DNA of 64,000 bases, taken from contig NZ_CP117437.1 of NCBI RefSeq assembly GCF_030687535.1, positions 2,625,501-2,689,500 of the forward strand, written 5' to 3'. Below, piece after piece: positions 37,235 to 44,829 of the stretch. The translations under genes were made by a program, and so were the position numbers. Each line of letters begins with the position of its first letter. The stretch's first letter is position 1. The notes under the pieces are model-generated. The model was not told the origin of the DNA and made no database searches. It worked only from the letters and a program-made list of their open reading frames with translations. Source of the stretch: Pseudomonas sp. FP2335 (lineage in GTDB: Bacteria; Pseudomonadota; Gammaproteobacteria; Pseudomonadales; Pseudomonadaceae).

Positions 37235-39331
37235 ATGCTTATCGGTAGCTATTCCCCCTCGCTGGTCGTGATTTCTCTGCTCGTTGCGATCCTCGCGTCC
37301 TATACCGCGCTGGACCTGGCCGGGCGCATTGCGACCGCCAAGGGCCGTGCGGTCTTGTATTGGATGAGCGGTGGGGCCGTGGCAATGGGCGTGGGCGTGT
37401 GGTCCATGCATTTTATTGGCATGTTGGCGCTGCGCATGCCGTTCGCCCTGGGTTTCGACGTGGGTATCACTGCGCTGTCGCTGCTGATCGCGGTGTTGTC
37501 CTGCGGCTTTGCGTTGTGGCTGGTCAACCAGTCACGCTTGCCCGCCTGGCAACTGACATTGGGTGCGCTGGTCATGGGCGCGGGCATCAGCAGCATGCAC
37601 TACACCGGCATGGCCGCGATGCGCATGACCCCCGGCATCGACTACGACCCCACACTCTTCAGCGCCTCGTTGCTGATCGCGGTGGTGGCCTCCGGCGCAG
37701 CGTTGTGGATCGCCTTCCACCTGCGCCGCGATACGCCTTACGTGCGTCTGATGCGCGGTGGCGCTGCCGTGATCATGGGGCTGGCCATCGTCGGTATGCA
37801 TTACACCGGCATGGCGGCGGCGCAATTTGCCGACGAGAGTTACTGCGGCGCCGCGGTGTCGGGCCTCAGTGGCAAGGGCCTGGACAACCTGGTCGTGGTC
37901 ACCAGCCTGGCGGTCCTGGTGATTGCCTTGCTCACCTCGGTGCTGGATGCCCGCCTGGAAGCGCGTACCTCGGTACTGGCCGACTCCCTGAGCCTGGCCA
38001 ACCGGGAACTGACCCACTTGGCCCTGCACGACCCCCTGACCGGGCTGCCCAATCGCACGTTGCTCGCCGACCGTATCCAACAAGCGATGCAGGTGGTCAA
38101 CGAAAGGGGCGGCTGCTTTGCCCTGATGTTTATCGACCTGGATGGGTTCAAGCCGGTCAACGATGCGTTCGGCCACCATATGGGCGACCAATTGCTGTAC
38201 GAAGTCGGCCTGCGCCTGCGCGAAGACCTGCGCAGCCAGGACACCCTGGCGCGCATCGGCGGTGATGAATTTGTATTGCTGGTGCGCCTGAGCCAGCCCG
38301 ACGATGCGCTGCGCCTGGCCGAGCGCCAGGTGGGCCTGGTCAACCGCGCCTTCAAGGTCGCCGAGCATGAGCTGAAGATTTCCGCCAGCGTGGGCATTGC
38401 AATCTACCCCGGCAACGGCAGCAACCCCCAGGAACTGCTGATGAACGCCGACGCCGCGATGTACCACGCCAAAGGCATGGGCAAGAACGGCTACAGCTTC
38501 TTCGACGTGTCGATGAACACCAACGCGCGCAAGCAATTGCAGTTGTTGCAGGACTTGCGCAACGCCGTCGAGCAGCAACAGTTCCGTCTGTATTACCAGC
38601 CCAAGTTCGACGCGGTGACTGGCATCCCGGTCGGCGCCGAAGCGTTGTTGCGCTGGGAACACCCGCAACAAGGCCTGTTGCTACCGGCGACGTTTATCGA
38701 GCTGGCGGAAAAAACCGGGCTGATCATTCCTATCGGCGAATGGGTGCTCAACGAAGCCTGTCGCCAGATGCGCCTGTGGTACGTGCAGGGTTATGAAGAT
38801 TGGCGTATCGCCGTGAACCTGTCGGCGCTGCAGTTCTGCCACGCCGGGCTGGTCAACAGCGTGGCCACGGCACTTGAACGTCACCAGTTGCCGGCCAACA
38901 GCCTGACCCTGGAGATCACCGAAACCACCGCCATGAGTGATGCGGACGCGAGCATGACCGTGTTGCAGCAGCTCTCGGACATGGGCGTGGACCTGTCCAT
39001 CGATGATTTCGGCACCGGCTATTCCAGCCTGATGTACCTCAAGCGCCTGCCGGCCAACGAGCTGAAGATCGACCGCGGTTTTGTGCGCGACCTTGAGCAC
39101 GACGGCGACGACGCCGCCATTGTCTCGGCCATCGTTGCCCTCGGCCAGGCTCTGGGCTTGCGCATCGTCGCCGAAGGGGTGGAGACCGATGCGCAGCAAA
39201 CCTTCCTCACGCGGCTGGGCTGTAACTCGTTGCAGGGCTACCTGTTGGGCCATCCGTTGCCGGCGGAGCGGTTCATGGCCGATATCCAAAGCGCGGAAGC
39301 GGCCGTTGCGCCTGACAAAAACCGTGTGTGA
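37235..39331 (+). CDS. MHYT-GGDEF-EAL membrane protein (c-di-GMP turnover)
   Basis: Protein of 698 residues. The N-terminal MHYT sensor has seven helices (about 1-240) with the three motifs MHFIGM, MHYTGM and MHYTGM, proposed to bind copper and sense oxygen, CO or NO. The diguanylate cyclase domain has an intact G342-G343-D344-E345-F346 and an inhibitory site RSQD (333-336). The phosphodiesterase domain has E469-A470-L471 in GAEALLRW and later DDFGTGYSS. Both catalytic sites look complete, so the net direction of c-di-GMP change cannot be predicted. The ATG at 37235 was preferred over the TTG four codons earlier. Confidence 0.9.
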   Translation: MLIGSYSPSLVVISLLVAILASYTALDLAGRIATAKGRAVLYWMSGGAVAMGVGVWSMHFIGMLALRMPFALGFDVGITALSLLIAVLSCGFALWLVNQSRLPAWQLTLGALVMGAGISSMHYTGMAAMRMTPGIDYDPTLFSASLLIAVVASGAALWIAFHLRRDTPYVRLMRGGAAVIMGLAIVGMHYTGMAAAQFADESYCGAAVSGLSGKGLDNLVVVTSLAVLVIALLTSVLDARLEARTSVLADSLSLANRELTHLALHDPLTGLPNRTLLADRIQQAMQVVNERGGCFALMFIDLDGFKPVNDAFGHHMGDQLLYEVGLRLREDLRSQDTLARIGGDEFVLLVRLSQPDDALRLAERQVGLVNRAFKVAEHELKISASVGIAIYPGNGSNPQELLMNADAAMYHAKGMGKNGYSFFDVSMNTNARKQLQLLQDLRNAVEQQQFRLYYQPKFDAVTGIPVGAEALLRWEHPQQGLLLPATFIELAEKTGLIIPIGEWVLNEACRQMRLWYVQGYEDWRIAVNLSALQFCHAGLVNSVATALERHQLPANSLTLEITETTAMSDADASMTVLQQLSDMGVDLSIDDFGTGYSSLMYLKRLPANELKIDRGFVRDLEHDGDDAAIVSAIVALGQALGLRIVAEGVETDAQQTFLTRLGCNSLQGYLLGHPLPAERFMADIQSAEAAVAPDKNRV

Positions 39332-39385
39332 CGGGTATTCTTGGGCCCAACCCTAAACATTCGGTTGAAACAGGAGATCACTCCC

Positions 39386-40132
39386 ATGGACAAAGTCGTC
39401 ATTATCACCGGGGGCAGTCGGGGGATTGGCGCGCAGACGGCCTTGCTGGCGGCGCGCCAGGGCTATCGCATCTGCATCAATTTCCAGTCCGACGAGGACG
39501 CTGCCCACCGCGTGCTTGAGCAGGTCCGCGCGTTGGGTGCACAGGCCATCGCGGTGCGGGCAGATGTCAGCATCGAAGATGAAGTGATCATGCTGTTCAA
39601 TCGCGTCGATGCCGAATTGGGGCGCGTTACAGCGTTGGTCAACAACGCCGGCACCGTGGGGCACAAGTCGCGGGTCGATGAGATGTCCGAGTTCCGTATC
39701 CTCAAGGTCATGAAAACCAACGTGCTGGGGCCGATCCTGTGTGCCAAGCATGCGCTGCTGCGCATGTCGCCCAAGCATGGCGGGCAGGGGGGCAGTATCG
39801 TCAACGTGTCGTCGGTGGCGGCGCGGTTGGGCGCGCCGGGAGAATACGTGGACTACGCCGCGTCCAAGGGCGCGCTGGATACCTTCACCATCGGGCTGTC
39901 GAAGGAAGTTGCGGGGGAGGGTATCCGGGTCAACGCCGTGCGCCCCGGTTATATCTTTACCGATTTTCATGCGCTCAGCGGCGACCCGGATCGGGTCAGC
40001 AAGTTGGAGTCGGGTATCCCCATGGCCCGGGGCGGGCGTCCGGACGAAGTGGCGGAAGCGATTATCTGGTTGTTGTCGGATAAGGCTTCCTACACGACCG
40101 GGACGTTCCTGGATCTGGGGGGCGGTCGCTAG
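39386..40132 (+). CDS. Short-chain dehydrogenase/reductase
   Basis: Classical SDR of 248 residues. The cofactor-binding motif is TGGSRGIG (8-15), which with the following residues suggests NADP(H). NNAGT is in the middle, the catalytic serine is in VNVSSVAA, and the tyrosine/lysine pair is in YAASK near residue 157. The substrate is unknown. CAGGAGA lies 9 bases before the chosen ATG; upstream codons in frame lack homology. Confidence 0.85.
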   Translation: MDKVVIITGGSRGIGAQTALLAARQGYRICINFQSDEDAAHRVLEQVRALGAQAIAVRADVSIEDEVIMLFNRVDAELGRVTALVNNAGTVGHKSRVDEMSEFRILKVMKTNVLGPILCAKHALLRMSPKHGGQGGSIVNVSSVAARLGAPGEYVDYAASKGALDTFTIGLSKEVAGEGIRVNAVRPGYIFTDFHALSGDPDRVSKLESGIPMARGGRPDEVAEAIIWLLSDKASYTTGTFLDLGGGR

Positions 40133-40139
40133 ACAGCGG

Positions 40140-40394
40140 TCAGGTGAGAAACTCGCGCAGCACTGGATAACCCTTGTCGGAAAATTCCTTGAGTACGCTG
40201 GCTTCGGAGTTTTCCAGCGTGTCGTAGCCGTCGATTTTGCCGTTGCGGCTGTGACTGGCGTTCAGTTGGCGGTCGTCGAGGTTGTCGATAAAGCGCAAGA
40301 CTTTGTCCAGGTCATGGGCCGCGTCCGCCCGGGTCTGCGGGTTCGGGTTGGCGCCGCTCCAATCGCCCACCTGTCGTCTCAAGTCATCGATCAT
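40140..40394 (-). CDS. Small protein of unknown function behind a consensus hrp box
   Basis: Protein of 84 residues starting MIDDLRRQVGDWSG, hydrophilic, without signal peptide or membrane helix, and containing SRNGKIDGYD, which faintly recalls an EF-hand-type loop. I do not recognise the family. The reading frame is open to 40448, but an exact HrpL promoter (40418-40445) lies inside that extension, so the ATG at 40394 is the sensible start; its ribosome site is weak. The promoter implies membership of the type III secretion regulon, as helper, chaperone, harpin-like protein or effector. It lies tail-to-tail with the SDR gene, 7 bp away. Confidence 0.6.
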   Translation of the reverse strand: MIDDLRRQVGDWSGANPNPQTRADAAHDLDKVLRFIDNLDDRQLNASHSRNGKIDGYDTLENSEASVLKEFSDKGYPVLREFLT

Positions 40395-40417
40395 TGCCGT
40401 GAGGAAAAGTCTTGGCC

Positions 40418-40445
40418 TCTGTGGCTTTCTGGCAGATTCGGTTCC
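40418..40445 (-). promoter_or_regulatory. hrp box, exact consensus
   Basis: On the minus strand the site reads GGAACC-N15-CCACAGA, matching GGAACC-N15/16-CCACNNA at every fixed base. It ends 23 bp before the ATG at 40394 and lies just upstream of that gene, between it and the stop of the MocR gene. Confidence 0.75.
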
Positions 40446-40448
40446 CAT

Positions 40449-41858
40449 TCAAAACGACCGCACGATCCTTCCCAAGGTCTCCATGGCCTGCTCCGACGCC
40501 TCCGTCCATGGGCTGCCATAGTTCAAGCGAATGCAGTTCCTGAAGCGCTGGGTCGCCGAGAAAATCGGCCCCGGTGCGATGCTGATGCCTTGGGCCAGGG
40601 CCATTTGGAACAACTTCAACGAGTCGGTCTGTTCCGGCAATTCCAACCATAGGAAATACCCACCGGCCGGCTGGCTGACCCGCGTCTGTGCCGGGAAATA
40701 ACGGGCGATGGCGGCGAGCATGGCGCTTTGCTGTTCTTCCAGGGCATAGCGCAATTTGCGCAGGTGCCGGTCGTACCCGCCGTGTTGCAGGTAATCGGCA
40801 ATCGCCGCCTGGGCCGGCATCGACGGGCACAGCGAGGTCATCAGCTTCAAGCGTTCGACCTTTTGCGCGAAACGCCCGGCTGCGACCCAGCCAACGCGGT
40901 AACCCGGGGCCAGGCTCTTGGCGAACGAGCCGCAATGCATCACCAACCCTTCGGTATCGAAGGCCTTGGCCGGTTTCGGGGCGTGCTGGCCGTAATACAG
41001 TTCGGCGTAGACATCGTCTTCGATCAGCGGCACTTGGTGAGTGCGCAGCAGTTCCACCAGCGCCTGTTTCTTGGCTTCGGGCACGGTGGCGCCCATGGGG
41101 TTCTGGAAGCTGGTCATGGTCCAGCAGGCCTTGATCGGGTAGCGCGCCAAGGTTTGCGCCAGGGCGTTGAGGTCGATGCCGTCCCGCGGGTGCACCGGGA
41201 TTTCCACGGCCTTGAGCTTTAGACGCTCCAGCACTTGCAGGCACGCGTAGAAGGCCGGGGCTTCGATGGCTACCAGGTCGCCGGGTTCGGTCACGGCTTG
41301 CAGGCACAGGTTCAGGGCTTCCAGCGCGCCGTTGGTGATCAGCAACTCTTCCATGGGCAGCATCAGGCCGCCGACCATGTAGCGCAGGGCAATCTGGCGG
41401 CGCAGTTGCGGGTTGCCCGGCGACATGTCGGTGACCACCAAGCGCGGGTCCATCTCACGGCTGGCACTGGCCAGGGAGCGCGCCAGGCGCGGTAGCGGGA
41501 ACAGCATGGGGCTGGGGAACGCCGAGCCGAAGGGCACGGTGTTCGGGTCCTTGATCGAGTCGAGGACCGAGAACACCAGCTCGCTCACGTCGACCTCGGT
41601 GGATTCGTGCACTTGCTCGCTCACCACCGGCTCGGAAAACGGGCTGGGTGCGTGGGTGTTGACGAAGTAGCCGGAGCGCGGGCGTGCGCGGATCAGGCCG
41701 CGACGCTCCAGCAGGTAATAGGCCTGGAACACCGTGGACGGGCTGACGCCGTAGGTCTGGCTGGCATAGCGCACCGAGGGCACGCGCTGGCCGGGGCCGA
41801 GGACGCCGGAGCGGATCAGTTCTGCGATGTCGTCGGCGAATTTTTCGTAGCGTTTCAT
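40449..41858 (-). CDS. MocR-type regulator (GntR HTH fused to aminotransferase domain)
   Basis: Protein of 469 residues. The N-terminal winged helix (about 1-70) reads VPSVRYASQTYGVSPSTVFQAYYLLERRGLI. It is followed by a class I aminotransferase-like domain (about 110-469) with the PLP lysine in GSFAKSLAPGYRVGW. MocR/PdxR-type proteins regulate vitamin B6, amino-acid or transport genes; the target here is unknown. The ATG at 41858 has AAGG 6 bases upstream. A REP doublet lies upstream of it. Confidence 0.88.
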   Translation of the reverse strand: MKRYEKFADDIAELIRSGVLGPGQRVPSVRYASQTYGVSPSTVFQAYYLLERRGLIRARPRSGYFVNTHAPSPFSEPVVSEQVHESTEVDVSELVFSVLDSIKDPNTVPFGSAFPSPMLFPLPRLARSLASASREMDPRLVVTDMSPGNPQLRRQIALRYMVGGLMLPMEELLITNGALEALNLCLQAVTEPGDLVAIEAPAFYACLQVLERLKLKAVEIPVHPRDGIDLNALAQTLARYPIKACWTMTSFQNPMGATVPEAKKQALVELLRTHQVPLIEDDVYAELYYGQHAPKPAKAFDTEGLVMHCGSFAKSLAPGYRVGWVAAGRFAQKVERLKLMTSLCPSMPAQAAIADYLQHGGYDRHLRKLRYALEEQQSAMLAAIARYFPAQTRVSQPAGGYFLWLELPEQTDSLKLFQMALAQGISIAPGPIFSATQRFRNCIRLNYGSPWTEASEQAMETLGRIVRSF

Positions 41859-41900
41859 TTTGGCCTTAAACAAATTCTTCAGAATGTAAACGGAACACAC

Positions 41901-41990
41901 TGTGGGAGCGGGCTTGCTCGCGAAGGCGCTGGGTCAGTTCATCAATGAGGTGACTGATACACCGCCTTCGCGAGCAAGCCCGCTCCTACA
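41901..41990. repeat. REP doublet upstream of the MocR gene
   Basis: Arms TGTGGGAGCGGGCTTGC plus TCGCGAAGGCG and their complement pair across about 30 bases, with one mismatch at the outer end (CTCCTACA). It lies between the start of the MocR gene and the end of ccoG. Confidence 0.9.
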
Positions 41991-42018
41991 TTTGGATCTG
42001 CATCTATTCGGACAGGTC

Positions 42019-43434
42019 TCAGCGGTTCAGCGGTGCTACGAAGCGGCTGTCGGCAGCACTGTAGACCCACGGTTCATCCACATCCGTGACCTTGAAGCGC
42101 AAGGTCTGCGAGCTGCTTGCCGGTTTATCTGCCAGTAACGCCACCGACACCGGCACATCGACGATTTCCCCTGGCGCCAGGCTGATCTCGGTCTTGCCCT
42201 GCAACTGGAAGCCGTCGGCGTCCACCAGCTCCAGGCGGTAATCCTGACGCTGCTGGGTCTTGTTGATGACCTTGAGGCTGTAGATGTTTTCGATCAAGCC
42301 CTGGGCGTTCTCGCGGAACATGCCACGGTCCTTGGTCACATCCAGCGACACCATCGGCCGTTCGACCAACGCCACCACCAACGCCGCGATCATCACCAGC
42401 AGCACTGCACTGTAGCCGATCAGGCGCGGGCGCAGCAGGTGGGTCTTGCCACCTTGCAACTGATGCTCGCTGGTATAGCTGACCAGTCCTGGGGCATAGC
42501 CCATTTTTTCCATGATCGAATCGCAGGCATCGATGCACGCCGCGCAGCCGATGCATTCCATTTGCAAGCCGTCGCGGATGTCGATGCCGGTGGGGCAGAC
42601 CTGTACGCACAGCTGGCAGTCGATGCAATCCCCGAGGCCGACGTCGGCGGGGTTCACCTCGCGTTTGCGTGGGCCACGCTGCTCGCCGCGGGCGGCGTCG
42701 TAGGAAATGGTCAGGGTGTCCTTGTCGAACATCACGCTCTGGAACCGCGCATAGGGGCACATGTGCATGCACACCGCTTCGCGCAGCCAGCCGGCGTTGA
42801 TGTAGGTGGCGCCGGTAAAAAACAGGACCCAGAACAGGCTCACACCGCCCATCTGCCAGGTCAGCAACTCGGCCGCCAGTGGCCGGATCGGCGTGAAGTA
42901 ACCGACAAACGTCAGCCCGGTCAGCACGCTGATGCCCAGCCACAAGGTGTGTTTGGCCGAGCGCCGCGCCAGTTTGTTCAGGCTCCACGGCGCGGCTTGC
43001 AGCTTGATGCGCTGGTTGCGTTCGCCCTCGGTGACCTTTTCACACCACATGAACAGCCAGGTGAACGAGCTTTGCGGGCAGGTGTAGCCGCACCACACAC
43101 GGCCGGCGAACACCGTGATCGCAAACAGGCCAAAGGCACAGATGATCAGCAACGCCGACAACAGGATGAAATCCTGCGGCCAGAACGTGGCGCCAAAGAT
43201 ATGGAATTTACTTTCAGCCAAGTCCCATAGCACGGCCTGGCGCCCACCCCAGTTCAGCCACACGGTGCCGAAAAAGGCCAGGAACAGAAAGCCTGCACCG
43301 CTCAAGCGCAAGGTGCGGAACAGGCCGGTGAAACTACGGGTGTGGATCAGGTTGTCGCTGGATTTGGCCTTCACCTTCTTTGGGTGAAGTGGCTCAAAGG
43401 TTTCCACGGTTCGGACGGGGATTCTTTCGCTCAT
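42019..43434 (-). CDS. ccoG: Cytochrome c oxidase accessory protein CcoG (FixG/RdxA)
   Basis: Membrane ferredoxin of 471 residues needed for copper delivery to cbb3-type oxidase; it is reported to act as a cupric reductase. Helices near 45-65, 90-110, 165-185, 200-220 and 345-365 hold the membrane part. Two 4Fe-4S clusters are bound by C270-x2-C273-x2-C276-x3-C280 and C294-x2-C297-x2-C300-x3-C304. The C-terminal domain is Ig-like (about 385-470). It is usually linked to ccoNOPQ; here it stands alone. The ATG at 43434 fits the family start MSERIPVRTVE. Confidence 0.92.
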   Translation of the reverse strand: MSERIPVRTVETFEPLHPKKVKAKSSDNLIHTRSFTGLFRTLRLSGAGFLFLAFFGTVWLNWGGRQAVLWDLAESKFHIFGATFWPQDFILLSALLIICAFGLFAITVFAGRVWCGYTCPQSSFTWLFMWCEKVTEGERNQRIKLQAAPWSLNKLARRSAKHTLWLGISVLTGLTFVGYFTPIRPLAAELLTWQMGGVSLFWVLFFTGATYINAGWLREAVCMHMCPYARFQSVMFDKDTLTISYDAARGEQRGPRKREVNPADVGLGDCIDCQLCVQVCPTGIDIRDGLQMECIGCAACIDACDSIMEKMGYAPGLVSYTSEHQLQGGKTHLLRPRLIGYSAVLLVMIAALVVALVERPMVSLDVTKDRGMFRENAQGLIENIYSLKVINKTQQRQDYRLELVDADGFQLQGKTEISLAPGEIVDVPVSVALLADKPASSSQTLRFKVTDVDEPWVYSAADSRFVAPLNR

Positions 43435-43499
43435 GGTCGTTCGCTCATCAGCCTCCATCAGGCCGATGAACTATGCGCGTGGGACTGTTTGCATAACAG

Positions 43500-43599
43500 A
43501 CTCAGGTATGGCGATAAAAAGCGGATCAGATGCGCTCTGCAGGCAACCCTGCGTCAATCTGCTGCACCCCGTCCCGCCTGGGGTGCAGCTGGTTTTTTT
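43500..43599 (+). ncRNA. Candidate small RNA ending in a strong terminator
   Basis: GCTGCACCCC (43561-43570) and GGGGTGCAGC (43580-43589) form a perfect 10-bp stem, followed by TGG and seven T (43593-43599) on the plus strand. No plus-strand gene lies upstream; both flanking genes are on the minus strand, so the terminator must end a short transcript starting in the ccoG upstream region. A CATAAC -10-like sequence near 43492 would give an RNA of about 100 bases. The 5' end is a guess. Confidence 0.45.
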
Positions 43600-43619
43600 G
43601 CTGTGCTGATACAGATCAA

Positions 43620-43859
43620 TCAAATCGCCGAACCAGGCTCGGTGACCTTCTTGTGCTGACGCCCATCGGTTGCGCCGGCAACAGTCAGGGCGTCGGCTTC
43701 CTGTTCGGTGATGTACACCCGGCCTGTGGCCAATTCCACGTAGGACATGGCCTTGGGGATGTCGGTACTGACCGTCACCGCGCTGGCAGGCAGGCTTTGT
43801 TCCTGGCCATCAGTGTTGAGCTTGAAATAGCACGTCTGGTTTTCAATGCGCACGGGCAT
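43620..43859 (-). CDS. DUF3203 family protein
   Basis: Small protein of 79 residues beginning MPVRIENQTCYF and containing KAMSYVELATGRVYITEQEADAL. This looks like the Pseudomonas DUF3203 family, of unknown function. There is no signal peptide. A good AAGGAGA site lies 6 bases before the ATG at 43859; the longer frame starts within that site and is rejected. Confidence 0.7.
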   Translation of the reverse strand: MPVRIENQTCYFKLNTDGQEQSLPASAVTVSTDIPKAMSYVELATGRVYITEQEADALTVAGATDGRQHKKVTEPGSAI

Positions 43860-43980
43860 GGTGATCTCCTTCACAAAGGCTGGTGAAGGTTAGGGTCCGG
43901 TGCATTGCCAAGCGTTCCCGGCAACTGACTGGCGGTCGCTGCTGTCCATCCTTTACCCATCCCGACAAAGGAAGCTGTTC

Positions 43981-44472
43981 ATGGACGCCTGGTGGCATCA
44001 AGTGTGGCAAACCTTACAAACCGAGTTCGCCGATATCGGTGATGCGAAACAGTTGACCCAGATCACCGTGCGCTTGCTGATCGCCGCCGTGCTCGGCGGC
44101 ATTCTTGGCTTCGAGCGCGAGAGCAAGGGCAAGGCCGCCGGCGTGCGCACCCATATGTTGGTGGCGTTGGGCGCGGCGCTGTTTGTGATGGTGCCGCAGA
44201 TGTCCGGCAACCAGGCGGACGCAATGAGCCGGGTGGTGCAGGGCGTGATAGCCGGCATCGGCTTTCTTGGCGCCGGTACGATCATCAAGGGCAAGGATGA
44301 TGAAGAGGGTCACGTGAAGGGGCTGACCACCGCGGCGGGCCTGTGGATGACCGCTGCGATCGGGGTCTCGGCCGGATTGGGCCGGGAATCGACAGCGGTG
44401 TTGAGTACGTTGCTGGCGCTGGCGGTGTTCAGCGTGATGCCGAAAATCGTCAAACGTTTCGACAAGGACTGA
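43981..44472 (+). CDS. MgtC/SapB family membrane protein
   Basis: Inner-membrane protein of 163 residues with about four helices. It carries the MgtC signature: ILGFERESKGKAAGVRTHMLVALGAALF, then GFLGAGTIIK and GLTTAAGLWMTAAIG. The C-terminal ACT-like domain of Salmonella MgtC is missing, so it belongs to the short SapB-like form. Such proteins are linked to low-magnesium growth and intramacrophage survival. AAGGAAG precedes the ATG. The last 23 bp overlap an oppositely oriented small gene. Confidence 0.85.
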   Translation: MDAWWHQVWQTLQTEFADIGDAKQLTQITVRLLIAAVLGGILGFERESKGKAAGVRTHMLVALGAALFVMVPQMSGNQADAMSRVVQGVIAGIGFLGAGTIIKGKDDEEGHVKGLTTAAGLWMTAAIGVSAGLGRESTAVLSTLLALAVFSVMPKIVKRFDKD

Positions 44473-44626
44473 CGATCACCGGTGGCATGCTCGTCGGCGG
44501 CTCTTCGACCGGTGGCGGCTGGTGCTGCGGTGGTTCCTGCTCAGGAATCGGCTCCGGTTCACTGGGCGGCAGGGTCTGGTTATCGATATTCGGGTCTGGG
44601 GTTTCTGCCGGGATCGGGATATTCAT
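44450..44626 (-). CDS. Proline-rich micro-protein (58 residues)
   Basis: Starts MNIPIPAETPDPNIDNQTLP and continues with PPSEPEPIP and PPVEEPPTS; about a third of residues are proline and many of the rest acidic, so it is probably unstructured. A perfect AAAGGAGG ribosome site lies 8 bases before the ATG at 44626, which argues strongly that it is translated. No signal peptide is present. It overlaps the 3' end of the mgtC-like gene tail-to-tail by 23 bp. Function unknown. Confidence 0.7.
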   Translation of the reverse strand: MNIPIPAETPDPNIDNQTLPPSEPEPIPEQEPPQHQPPPVEEPPTSMPPVIVSPCRNV

Positions 44627-44829
44627 CGGTGTGGCCTCCTTTGTGCTTTGCTCTATCGGTGGACAGCCGCCAGGGGGATTTGATTCCCCGCCCAATGGCG
44701 GCACATCCATCTGAACTTTTCCCGCGGGCCCGGGCTCGGACCTAAGTCGGTCTGGCTCAGGGAAGCGCCGCCGTATCGGAATCCGGATCAAGCAAAGAGC
44801 GTCCACAGGGCGTAAGGGGAAGATGCTCG

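Noticed and set aside
42738..42775. GGAACC inside ccoG (plus strand) as another hrp box
   Set aside because: No CCACNNA follows at 15-16 bases and it lies inside a gene on the opposite strand.
44482..44745. Plus-strand frame of 87 codons after the mgtC-like gene
   Set aside because: Mirror of the proline-rich micro-gene, which has the ideal ribosome site; the plus frame has none.
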